From NCBI GenBank assembly GCA_017390245.1, contig JAFPCE010000151.1:1-6351 (forward strand): a DNA stretch of 6,351 bases, in the 5' to 3' direction. A program made the translations under genes and the position numbers. How positions within the stretch are numbered: the first letter of the stretch is position 1; each line of letters starts with the position of its first letter. The stretch is from Selenomonadaceae bacterium. GTDB taxonomy: Bacteria > Bacillota > Negativicutes > Selenomonadales > Selenomonadaceae. Below, piece by piece: positions 1 through 5,291 of the stretch. The notes beneath the pieces are model-generated. The model was not told the origin of the DNA and did not search any database. It saw only the letters and a program-made list of their open reading frames with translations.

Positions 1-129
1 AATAGTAAAGCTGGCTGTTACCGAAGGATTCTCCTCGTTCATAACGTAGCCCCACAGGATAATGGCAGCTACCAGTGCTAATATTTTTACAGGAAGATTA
101 CGTCTAAATATATTTTGCAGATTATTCAT
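1..129 (-). CDS. cdaR: CdaR/YbbR-family regulator of the diadenylate cyclase, N-terminal 43 codons (runs off the left edge)
   Basis: The minus strand from an ATG at 127-129 stays open to base 1 and gives 43 residues. They start MNNLQNIFRRNLPVKILALV, continue through a hydrophobic segment (about residues 13-30) and reach NEENPSV. A short basic cytoplasmic tip, one membrane anchor ending in a tryptophan and a following extracytoplasmic chain is the usual start of YbbR/CdaR proteins. In Firmicutes these are encoded next to cdaA and bind and modulate the cyclase at the membrane. The ATG lies 8 bp inside the 3' end of cdaA, so the two overlap and are probably translationally coupled. A GGAGGAAG ribosome site sits within the cdaA coding sequence. 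The repeated YbbR domains lie outside the window, so identity rests on the N-terminus and on position. Confidence 0.85.
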   Translation of the reverse strand, partial: MNNLQNIFRRNLPVKILALVAAIILWGYVMNEENPSVTASFTI

Positions 130-982
130 TTTTATTCTTCCTCCATGCATCTATAGCCTCTCTGATATCCTGCAGCTTTACGCCCTTGTCATCCTTCTGG
201 AAAATCGGACGAATTTTCTGCCGCAGGCTGTCAGAATTAAGATGGCGGACAATCCGGCCATTTTCTGCTACAGATACGGTACCAGTTTCCTCACTGACGA
301 TGATAATCAAAGCATCACACTGCTCTGAAAGGCCAATAGCAGCCCTGTGGCGGGTCCCCAGCTCCGTGCTGAGACCGCTGCTTTCCGTCAGAGGCAAAAG
401 ACAGCCAGCAGAAATCAGGCGGTTGCCCCGGACCACTGCAGCGCCATCATGTAGCGGCGTATTTGGAATGTACACATTCATCAAAAATTCCGCTGTAATC
501 AAACCATCAATGCGGATACCTGTATCAATAATATCGTTGATGCCAATATTTCTCTCCAGAACCAGCAATGCACCAATTTTCTTGGCTGACATATTGAAAA
601 TAGCCTTGTCGATTTCATTGGTAAGCCTGTTGGCCTCTTCATCGTTCATGTAAACCTGTGTCCCCAGAAACTTGCCCTGGCCGATACGTTCCAAAGCCCT
701 TCTCAGCTCTGGCTGGAACACAATAGGCAGGGCTACAAATAACAGCGCCAGTGTCTTGGATAAAAGCCAGAATATAACGTGAAGCTCCAATATGCTGGAC
801 ACCCAGGTCAGCACCAGCAGCACCAGAATACCCTTGGCCAGAGTAATGACCCGGGTATCCTTCAGGATTTCGTAAATCTTGTACAAAATCACTGCCACCA
901 CAAATATATCTATTAAATCCCTTAAATTTACTGTAGCCAAAAGGCCATGAAGCTGAATTGGCATATCAAAGGTAAATGGCAT
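122..982 (-). CDS. cdaA: Membrane diadenylate cyclase CdaA (c-di-AMP synthase)
   Basis: 286 residues, the normal length for CdaA/DacA. The enzyme condenses two ATP into cyclic di-AMP, which controls potassium and osmolyte uptake and wall homeostasis in Firmicutes. Three hydrophobic segments (about 23-40, 46-64, 67-88) are followed by the cytoplasmic DAC domain (about 100-260). The domain carries both signature motifs: DGA at 179-181 (PLHDGAAV) and RHR at 211-213 (GTRHRAA). The conserved FQPELRRALERIG stretch at 89-101 links membrane and catalytic parts. The start is supported by AGGGAG nine bases before the ATG. It overlaps cdaR by 8 bp, the standard cdaA-cdaR operon; glmM, often next, would lie outside the window. 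The upstream stretch 983-1177 is very AT-rich and I could not pick one convincing promoter, but the terminator at 1178-1206 implies that cdaA has its own. Confidence 0.97.
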   Translation of the reverse strand: MPFTFDMPIQLHGLLATVNLRDLIDIFVVAVILYKIYEILKDTRVITLAKGILVLLVLTWVSSILELHVIFWLLSKTLALLFVALPIVFQPELRRALERIGQGKFLGTQVYMNDEEANRLTNEIDKAIFNMSAKKIGALLVLERNIGINDIIDTGIRIDGLITAEFLMNVYIPNTPLHDGAAVVRGNRLISAGCLLPLTESSGLSTELGTRHRAAIGLSEQCDALIIIVSEETGTVSVAENGRIVRHLNSDSLRQKIRPIFQKDDKGVKLQDIREAIDAWRKNKNE

Positions 983-1177
983 AACAAAAACTCCCTGTAT
1001 ATCTATATAAATCTGGCCTCACAAAATTGCATCATAAAAATTTATCATTTATAAACTTCTATTTTTAAAAGCCAAATCCTTTATTTTTAGAAAAAAACCT
1101 GCTAAATTTCTCTTTATTTTAGCACGAAAGCAACCTTAAATTACACCCTTTTAATGAAAAATTAATGAAATATTACT

Positions 1178-1206
1178 AAAAAACCAGCCCCATGGTGAGG
1201 CTGGCT
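1178..1206 (-). terminator. Rho-independent terminator of the 59-aa protein gene
   Basis: Read on the minus strand: CCAGCC, a 9-base loop TCACCATGG, GGCTGG, then TTTTTT. A perfect 6-bp GC-rich stem with an immediate T-run is a strong intrinsic terminator. It lies about 35 bases after the stop of the small gene at 1241-1420 and separates that gene from cdaA. Confidence 0.9.
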
Positions 1207-1240
1207 GTAAATTATGTATAATTGTAAATTTTCTATTTTC

Positions 1241-1420
1241 TTAACCCAGTACGGAAAAGGTGGATAAACCTACAGCTACATATAAATATCCCTGATGCAG
1301 CACATTTTCCTGAGGCTTCTCTGCCTTTGGCTGCGCCTCCTGGCTGTGCTGTCTGGCATTCTGGTTCATATAAGGATTAGTCTGGTAAACTCTGCTGACA
1401 GGATTCATATAGCTGTACAT
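1241..1420 (-). CDS. Small protein of unknown function, 59 aa, monocistronic
   Basis: I do not recognise this family. The best start is the ATG at 1418-1420 because AAAGGAG lies nine bases before it. An in-frame ATG 10 codons upstream (1450) has no ribosome site and would place that AAAGGAG inside the gene. The 59-residue product has three parts: a Tyr/Asn-rich N-terminus (MYSYMNPVSRVYQTNPYMNQ), a polar middle rich in Gln, Glu and Lys (about 21-40), and a mildly hydrophobic tail ending YLYVAVGLSTFSVLG. The tail is about 15 residues, short for a membrane span, with no charged residues after it. The gene lies between the reductase terminator (1502-1531) and its own terminator (1178-1206). A good ribosome site and a dedicated terminator argue for a real gene. 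A weak promoter could be TTGTAA (1490-1495) with TATAAA (1465-1470), but the 19-bp spacing is long. Confidence 0.7.
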   Translation of the reverse strand: MYSYMNPVSRVYQTNPYMNQNARQHSQEAQPKAEKPQENVLHQGYLYVAVGLSTFSVLG

Positions 1421-1429
1421 TTTTCTCAA

Positions 1430-1436
1430 CTCCTTT
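1430..1436 (-). promoter_or_regulatory. Ribosome binding site that sets the start of the 59-aa protein
   Basis: AAAGGAG on the minus strand, nine bases before ATG 1418-1420. It excludes the longer reading from 1450, in which this motif would be coding. Confidence 0.75.
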
Positions 1437-1501
1437 GCTTTGGGCTTCATGATTATCTTTGTTCTTTATACGCAAAGCAGCAGAAAATATTACAAAATCA
1501 G

Positions 1502-1531
1502 AAAAAAAAAATTGCCGGACTACTCCGGCAA
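1502..1531 (-). terminator. Rho-independent terminator of the thioredoxin-reductase-like gene
   Basis: On the minus strand a perfect 7-bp stem TTGCCGG/CCGGCAA (loop of six) is followed at once by a run of T residues (the A-run at 1502-1511 on the plus strand). It begins about 22 bases after the reductase stop codon at 1554. Confidence 0.93.
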
Positions 1532-1553
1532 TAAAAAAACTATTTATTTAAAA

Positions 1554-2447
1554 CTATTTATTTGTGTCCAAATATGCTACTGCTGACAAGGCAGCCACAT
1601 TGCCCTCGCCAGCTGCCTTAATATACTGATAAGGCCTGCCTGTAAGATCCCCTGCTGCAAAGCAGCCTGGAATATTAGTAGCCATAGACCTGTCCACCAT
1701 TACATGCTTGCCAGCCTCATCAACAGCCAGCCCTGGCACCAGCACATCTACCGCCGTACTCTCCCGCAGAACGAAAATGCCATGGGCCTGTATTTCACCA
1801 TTTTCCAGCAACAATTTCATGGCAGAACTGCCAGCTTCAGCCTCATTTTTCTCAATGCCTGTGGCCTTATCCATTACCACCTCAATGCCATGAGCAAGTT
1901 CAGGTACTATATCCTTGTCCTTTCCCTTGTACATAGGCACATAATAAACCTTTTCTGCAGTCTCTGCCAGGAACTCTGCCTCTGCCTCAGCCTGGCGTGT
2001 ATAACCAACTACTACAGCTGACTTGCCTTTATATAAAAAAGCATCACAGGTTGCACAATAGCTGACCCCCTGGCCTAAAAGCTCCTTTTCCCCTGGCAAA
2101 AGCTCACCGAAATTCACCCCAGTGGCCAGGATTAAGGTTTTAGCTTCATAAATACCTTCCTTAGTCAGAAGAGAAAAATAACTGCCTGCTGGCAGAATAT
2201 TAGTAACTCTCTCCTCTGTTATAGCAATCTCCATGTTGGCCAGATGCTGTTTAAACCTTTCCGCCACCTCAGCCCCGGACATATCAAAAAGCCCCAGGTA
2301 ATTATTTACATGCTTTGCCTTTACCAGCTTGCTGCTTAAATCCTGCCGGCCAAAAATAATCACATCCTTATTTCTGGTTTTAGCTGTAATAGCAGCATTC
2401 AGTCCTCCAGGACCAGACCCCACAATAGCCACATCATAGCGTTTCAT
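1554..2447 (-). CDS. Thioredoxin-reductase-like flavoprotein lacking NADPH motifs (probable ferredoxin-dependent type)
   Basis: 297 residues with the TrxB fold. An N-terminal FAD Rossmann motif GSGPGG is at 10-15, the redox pair CATC at 131-134 (SYCATCDAF) and the second FAD motif GCFAAGDLTGRP at 261-271, followed by the usual QYIKAAGEG. The protein should reduce thioredoxin through FAD and the CATC disulfide. The middle domain is unusual. Where NADPH-dependent enzymes have GGGxSAxEEA, this one has VVVGYTRQAEAEAEF (145-159). Where they have HRRxxxR, it has YVPMYKGKDKD (169-179). Loss of both motifs is the hallmark of the clostridial ferredoxin-dependent flavin thioredoxin reductases and related enzymes, so the electron donor is probably ferredoxin (inference). 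GGAGGTGA before the ATG supports the start. trxA lies 105 bp upstream on the same strand, with a hairpin between them. An annotation pipeline would likely call it trxB. Confidence 0.93.
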   Translation of the reverse strand: MKRYDVAIVGSGPGGLNAAITAKTRNKDVIIFGRQDLSSKLVKAKHVNNYLGLFDMSGAEVAERFKQHLANMEIAITEERVTNILPAGSYFSLLTKEGIYEAKTLILATGVNFGELLPGEKELLGQGVSYCATCDAFLYKGKSAVVVGYTRQAEAEAEFLAETAEKVYYVPMYKGKDKDIVPELAHGIEVVMDKATGIEKNEAEAGSSAMKLLLENGEIQAHGIFVLRESTAVDVLVPGLAVDEAGKHVMVDRSMATNIPGCFAAGDLTGRPYQYIKAAGEGNVAALSAVAYLDTNK

Positions 2448-2489
2448 CCGCTCACCTCCGCACTATGCCTATATCAGTCATGCTTTGAG

Positions 2490-2517
2490 AAAAAGGCCAT
2501 GGCCTGCAGCCATAGCC
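2490..2517 (-). terminator. Terminator or attenuator between trxA and the reductase gene
   Basis: Minus strand: GGCTATGGC, loop TGCAG, GCCATGGCC, then TTTTT. This is a 9-bp stem with one G-T wobble and a short T-run of five. It lies about 35 bases after the trxA stop and about 40 before the reductase start. No good promoter is visible between it and the reductase, so partial read-through (attenuation) is likelier than full termination. Confidence 0.7.
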
Positions 2518-2552
2518 CTTTCCCCACACGATATTAGCAAAAGCTTATTTTA

Positions 2553-2861
2553 TCACTTAATTAAATCCAGAATAGCAGCCTTGCTGATAAGTCCTACAGA
2601 CTTGTTAGCCAGCTTGCCATCCTTAAATACCAGCAAGGTTGGAATAGCCTCAATGCCAAATTGCATGGAAACTCTAGGAGAATCATCTGCATTCAGCTTC
2701 AGCACCTTCAATGCCGCATTCTCCTCAGCCACCTCATCCACTACAGGCCCTAACATCCGGCAAGGTCCGCACCAAGGTGCCCACACATCCACCAGCACAG
2801 TACCCTCAGCCTTCACAACCTCAGCCTCAAAATCCGCTTCATTAATCTCTCTAACACTCAT
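2553..2861 (-). CDS. trxA: Thioredoxin
   Basis: 102 residues, typical for a bacterial thioredoxin, the small cytoplasmic dithiol carrier that reduces protein disulfides, peroxidases and ribonucleotide reductase. The active site WCGPC is at 30-34 (WAPWCGPCRMLGP), with catalytic Cys31 and Cys34. The cis-proline is in EAIPTLLVF (Pro74). The VLVDVWAPW strand before the active site and the FKDGKLANKSVG segment after it are standard. The start is the ATG at 2859-2861, preceded by GAAGGAGG. A longer reading frame begins 20 codons upstream, but it would overlap the end of ohrR and has no ribosome site. The gene begins 17 bp after the ohrR stop codon, so the two are almost certainly one operon. The partner reductase is next on the same strand. 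Confidence 0.97.
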   Translation of the reverse strand: MSVREINEADFEAEVVKAEGTVLVDVWAPWCGPCRMLGPVVDEVAEENAALKVLKLNADDSPRVSMQFGIEAIPTLLVFKDGKLANKSVGLISKAAILDLIK

Positions 2862-2869
2862 TTTCAAAT

Positions 2870-2875
2870 CCTCCT
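2870..2875 (-). promoter_or_regulatory. Ribosome binding site that sets the trxA start
   Basis: AGGAGG on the minus strand, eight bases before ATG 2859-2861 and lying in the short ohrR-trxA gap. It selects the 102-aa form over the 122-aa reading that starts inside ohrR. Confidence 0.85.
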
Positions 2876-2878
2876 TCT

Positions 2879-3328
2879 CTAAAATCTGCCCATTATTTTC
2901 TTCAAAATACGCTCCAGGCACATTTTTTCTTCATCACTCAGCCCCACACAGCTGCACATCTTCCCTGGCACCTCCAGAGCCTTTTCCTTCAGTTCCTCAC
3001 CAGCCTCAGTTATCTTCACACATACACTGCGTTCATCCTCCTGGCACCGGCATCTGGTAACAAAGCCCTTCTGCTCCAGCTTCTTTAAAAGCGGCGTCAA
3101 TGTCCCCGAATCCAGATACAGCTTGTTGCCCAGCTCTGACACTGTAACTGACTTATGCTCCCACAGCACCATCATAGCAATATACTGGGTATATGTCAGA
3201 TCCAGTCCAGCCAGCTGTGACTTGTATTGACGCACAATCTCCTTAGCACAGGCATATAGTGGAAAACATAACTGATTCTCCAGTCTCAGGCAGTCATACT
3301 TGTCAGCCTGACTACTCTTAGCTGCCAC
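2879..3328 (-). CDS. ohrR: Organic-hydroperoxide-sensing MarR-family repressor OhrR
   Basis: 149 residues from the GTG at 3326-3328. The protein follows B. subtilis OhrR closely: LENQLCFPLYACAKE, then KQY-like RQYKSQL, LTYTQY, the winged-helix block LYLDSGTLTPLLKKLEQKG, and DERSV. It is a cytoplasmic dimeric repressor that leaves DNA when its reactive cysteine is oxidised by an organic peroxide. The sensing Cys is Cys21 (B. subtilis Cys15), and the tyrosines that hydrogen-bond it are Tyr35 and Tyr46 (B. subtilis Tyr29 and Tyr40). A C-terminal CSC (Cys125, Cys127) may make it a two-cysteine type. The GTG start has an eight-base Shine-Dalgarno match, GGGGTGAT. An alternative GTG at 3376 would add 16 residues but has no ribosome site. 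The gene is co-transcribed with trxA (17-bp gap), and an OhrR-type operator overlaps its own promoter. No ohr peroxidase gene is in the window. Confidence 0.93.
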   Translation of the reverse strand: MAAKSSQADKYDCLRLENQLCFPLYACAKEIVRQYKSQLAGLDLTYTQYIAMMVLWEHKSVTVSELGNKLYLDSGTLTPLLKKLEQKGFVTRCRCQEDERSVCVKITEAGEELKEKALEVPGKMCSCVGLSDEEKMCLERILKKIMGRF

Positions 3329-3331
3329 ACC

Positions 3332-3339
3332 ATCACCCC
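3332..3339 (-). promoter_or_regulatory. Ribosome binding site that sets the ohrR GTG start
   Basis: GGGGTGAT on the minus strand can pair over eight contiguous bases with the 16S anti-Shine-Dalgarno sequence (one G-U wobble) and lies three bases before GTG 3326-3328. The more distal GTG at 3376 has no comparable motif. Confidence 0.7.
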
Positions 3340-3425
3340 GCTTATTACACCTAAAAAATACTTGCAAAACTGCCACAATCTAACTCATTGCCTGCAATCA
3401 GAGAAAATCTGCTAATTACTATGTT

Positions 3426-3455
3426 TAAAATTAAATTGTGTACAATCTTTATGTA
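3426..3455. promoter_or_regulatory. OhrR operator
   Basis: The core ATTGTGTACAAT (3435-3446) is a 5+2+5 palindrome. It matches the centre of the B. subtilis ohrA operator (ATTGTATACAAT, as I remember it) at 11 of 12 bases. The left flank TAAAATTAA matches at 8 of 9 bases and the right flank CTTTATGTA at 4 of 9. It sits immediately downstream of the ohrR -10 box, over the expected transcription start, where a bound repressor would block initiation. Autoregulation by OhrR is the natural reading. Confidence 0.82.
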
Positions 3456-3456
3456 T

Positions 3457-3485
3457 ATACTACCAATTCCAAATCAAAATGTCAA
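3457..3485 (-). promoter_or_regulatory. Near-consensus sigma-A promoter of ohrR-trxA
   Basis: Minus strand: a perfect -35 TTGACA (3480-3485), a 17-bp spacer and -10 TAGTAT (3457-3462). The predicted start near 3450 falls within the OhrR operator. A promoter this strong under a repressor fits an inducible stress operon. The predicted leader to the GTG is about 120 bases. Confidence 0.85.
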
Positions 3486-3521
3486 CAATAATTTTCTATG
3501 CCAAAATTCTCTGGCAGCCTG

Positions 3522-3549
3522 TTACTCTGGCAATTCCATTGGACAGTAA
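3522..3549. repeat. Nested inverted repeats in the ohrR/hxlR intergenic region (candidate operator)
   Basis: TTACT (3522-3526) and AGTAA (3545-3549) enclose CAAT (3531-3534) and ATTG (3538-3541) around a 3-base centre TCC. Both dyads are perfect; their spacings differ by one base (4 versus 3). The element lies about 30 bp upstream of the -35 box of the HxlR-family promoter and about 37 bp upstream of the ohrR -35 box. A site for the HxlR-family protein is one possibility, with no direct proof. Confidence 0.4.
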
Positions 3550-3578
3550 TTTCTCCAGGAAATCGCCCTGAAAACTGC

Positions 3579-3607
3579 TTGTATATATATTTCCTTTACC
3601 ATATAAT
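3579..3607 (+). promoter_or_regulatory. Sigma-A promoter of the HxlR-family gene
   Basis: -35 TTGTAT (3579-3584), 17-bp spacer, perfect -10 TATAAT (3602-3607). The start is expected near 3614, giving a leader of roughly 57 bases to the ATG at 3671. An imperfect dyad TTACTATAAGTTA (3609-3621) covers the predicted start and could be the autoregulatory operator. Confidence 0.8.
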
Positions 3608-3670
3608 ATTACTATAAGTTACAAAAAGAAACTTTAATATTTCATCCAGCAATACCAAAGGAGGATAACT

Positions 3671-4000
3671 ATGCCAGAGACAGCAAAACTTCCAGCCTGC
3701 CCCGTAGAAACCACCCTTACCATGATTAGCGACAAATGGAAAATTCTCATTATGCGTGACCTTTTGCCAGGTACAAAACGCTTTGGTGAATTGAAAAAAT
3801 CCATTGACGGCATTTCCCAGAAGGTTCTGACTACTAAGCTGCGGGATATGGAAAAAAGCGGGCTTCTCTCCCGCACAGTCTATCCAGAAGTACCGCCCAG
3901 AGTTGAATACACCCTCACTGAGCTGGGCCAGAGCCTCCGCCCCATCATCAAATCAATGCAGGACTGGGGCATAAACTACCAGTCCAGCCACGTATCATAA
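3671..4000 (+). CDS. HxlR/DUF24-family winged-helix transcriptional regulator
   Basis: 109 residues, typical of the HxlR (DUF24, MarR-like) family of small dimeric regulators, many of which sense reactive electrophiles, quinones or disulfide stress. Visible hallmarks are the N-terminal cysteine in ACPVETTL (Cys10), DKWKILIMRDLLPGTKRFGELKKSIDGIS split across helices (21-49), the recognition helix QKVLTTKLRDMEKSGLLSR (50-68), and the wing with YPEVPPRVEYTLTELG (71-86). Cys10 occupies the position of the redox-sensing cysteine of B. subtilis YodB and HypR, so thiol sensing is plausible (inference). AAAGGAGG six bases before the ATG fixes the start. The gene is divergent from the ohrR-trxA operon and ends at a bidirectional terminator. 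It is a single-gene unit, so its targets may be only itself or genes elsewhere. Confidence 0.93.
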   Translation: MPETAKLPACPVETTLTMISDKWKILIMRDLLPGTKRFGELKKSIDGISQKVLTTKLRDMEKSGLLSRTVYPEVPPRVEYTLTELGQSLRPIIKSMQDWGINYQSSHVS

Positions 4001-4021
4001 GTTTCATTAGTATCATAAACC

Positions 4022-4055
4022 AAAAAAGCAGCTAGCCATGGCTAACTGCTTTTTT
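4022..4055. terminator. Bidirectional terminator between the HxlR-type gene and the cation efflux gene
   Basis: AAAAAAGCAG, a C-A mismatch, the palindrome TAGCCATGGCTA, then CTGCTTTTTT. The stem is flanked by A6 on the left and T6 on the right, so it works in both directions. It lies 20 bases after the plus-strand stop at 4000 and 100 bases past the minus-strand stop at 4155. The rest of the gap (4056-4154) shows nothing further. Confidence 0.92.
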
Positions 4056-4154
4056 GCTTGCAAATTTTCTTTTTCCAGGCTCAATAGCTTCACATGAAAC
4101 CTATACCTTTATTGCTGCCCAGCTCCATATCATTAGTTCAGAAAGCCTGCAGTT

Positions 4155-5072
4155 TTATTCCTGTCCTGCTGGATTTACATGCACCATGCAATGCTTCACA
4201 TCAGGGAAATTTTTCTCAATACTGCTGTGAACACCCTCAGCAATATTATGAGCCTCAATCAAAGTCAGAGTTGCCTCTACTCCGATTTCTACCTCTACAT
4301 ACATTTTAGAACCAAAAAGCCTTGTCTTTAAATCATCAATAGACAGCACCTTTGCATTTGCCATTATTACCTTCCGCATTTCCTGCTGTACCTTCTCAGG
4401 GCAGGCAGTGTCCACCATCTTGCCCATAGCATCGTCAAAAATCTCCCAGGCAGCCTTAGCAATCATGACGCAAATCAAAAGGCTGGCAATAGGATCAAGA
4501 ATAGGATAACCCATGCGGGCACCCAGGATACCCAGCAATGCACCAATAGAGGACAGGGCATCAGAGCGGTGGTGCCAGGCATCAGCCATAAGAGCTCCTG
4601 ACTTAATTTTAATAGCCGCATTAATGGTATACCAGTACATCAATTCCTTTACCACTATAGAAACAATAGCCGCCCCCAGGGCCAGCATCCCCGGCACCTC
4701 CAGCGTGCTGGTATCCCCGCTGGTAATCTTTTCAATACCAGAAATACCGATACCCACACCTGTCAGAAACAGCAGCACTGCCAGGATAATAGCTGCCTCA
4801 CACTCCAGCCTGTCATGACCATAGGGATGCTCCTTATCAGACTGCTTGCTGGCTAAATGCACCCCCACCATTACAATCACCGTACTAAATACATCAGAAG
4901 CCGAATGCACTGCGTCAGAAATCATAGCACCAGAATTAGCCACAATACCAGCAATAAGCTTTATCACAGACAAACCGATATTCACTGCCACACTGACAGC
5001 AGACACATGCATGGCAATCTCTTTATTGGTCTTGCCAACTATGATACTATCCTCTAATTCAACCTTTTCCAT
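4155..5072 (-). CDS. Cation diffusion facilitator (CDF) metal efflux transporter
   Basis: 305 residues, normal for a bacterial CDF exporter, a proton-coupled dimeric inner-membrane antiporter that removes divalent metal. Six hydrophobic segments lie at about 22-45, 50-73, 92-111, 127-148, 172-187 and 190-208, followed by a cytoplasmic ferredoxin-like domain (about 215-302) ending in HCMVHVNP. The transport site is read as His56 and Asp60 in TM2 (DAVHSASD) with His167 and Asp171 in TM5 (DAWHHRSDALSS). The loop motif HPYGHDRLE at 82-90 is a family signature. An H-D-H-D quartet is usual in zinc-type members, so Zn or a related metal is the best guess; specificity cannot be settled from sequence alone. 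The TAGAGG before the ATG is acceptable. The gene stands alone, with its own promoter at 5123-5150 and the shared terminator at 4022-4055. Confidence 0.95.
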   Translation of the reverse strand: MEKVELEDSIIVGKTNKEIAMHVSAVSVAVNIGLSVIKLIAGIVANSGAMISDAVHSASDVFSTVIVMVGVHLASKQSDKEHPYGHDRLECEAAIILAVLLFLTGVGIGISGIEKITSGDTSTLEVPGMLALGAAIVSIVVKELMYWYTINAAIKIKSGALMADAWHHRSDALSSIGALLGILGARMGYPILDPIASLLICVMIAKAAWEIFDDAMGKMVDTACPEKVQQEMRKVIMANAKVLSIDDLKTRLFGSKMYVEVEIGVEATLTLIEAHNIAEGVHSSIEKNFPDVKHCMVHVNPAGQE

Positions 5073-5122
5073 TCTAAAGCCTCTAATCTATAAAACTCAA
5101 ACTCATTAAACAATTTCATATT

Positions 5123-5150
5123 ATTATAGCACTTTCACTAACCTTCGCAA
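5123..5150 (-). promoter_or_regulatory. Candidate promoter of the cation efflux gene
   Basis: Minus strand: -35 TTGCGA (5145-5150), 16-bp spacer, perfect -10 TATAAT (5123-5128). The predicted start is about 45 bases before the ATG at 5072. The -35 is four of six to consensus. No metal-regulator operator is obvious nearby. Confidence 0.6.
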
Positions 5151-5203
5151 GCAAACTAGAAAAACTATATATAAAATCACTCTCAAAACCATTTTCAGCA
5201 TAG

Positions 5204-5230
5204 AAAAAGGCCCTGCCTTACGGCAGAGCC
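5204..5230 (-). terminator. Rho-independent terminator downstream of the receiver-domain remnant
   Basis: Minus strand: GGCTCTGCC, loop GTAA, GGCAGGGCC, TTTTT. This is a 9-bp stem with one G-T wobble. It ends transcription from the nitroreductase unit before the CDF promoter. In origin it is likely the terminator of the sensor kinase gene whose 3' end survives at 5292-5561. Confidence 0.85.
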
Positions 5231-5291
5231 AGTACTTTTCCCAAAGACCCAAAATCTATTACAGCTCCTGAGCCCTATTACAATATTAATA

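Noticed and set aside
990..1015. Possible cdaA promoter TTGTGA ... TATACA just upstream of the gene
   Set aside because: The implied start would fall at or after the AGGGAG ribosome site, leaving no usable leader.
1704..2021. Plus-strand open frames of 61-105 codons opposite the reductase gene
   Set aside because: They lack ribosome sites and recognisable sequence and lie antisense to a clear family member, so they are shadows.
2862..2921. Longer thioredoxin start at the codon ending at 2921
   Set aside because: The extra 20 residues would overlap the ohrR end and have no ribosome site; AGGAGG sits correctly before the ATG at 2861, and the 102-aa length is standard.
2485..3060. 191-codon plus-strand frame opposite trxA and ohrR
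   Set aside because: Antisense to two well-identified genes; composition is Ser/Pro/Thr-rich, as expected for a complementary-strand artefact.
3329..3376. Longer ohrR start at the GTG 3374-3376
   Set aside because: It would add 16 residues not seen in OhrR proteins and has no ribosome site, while the GTG at 3326-3328 has an eight-base Shine-Dalgarno match. Kept only as an alternative.
3509..3532. Direct repeat CTCTGGCA (3509-3516 and 3525-3532)
   Set aside because: Only two 8-base copies; the second overlaps the inverted repeat already listed, and nothing suggests a separate function.
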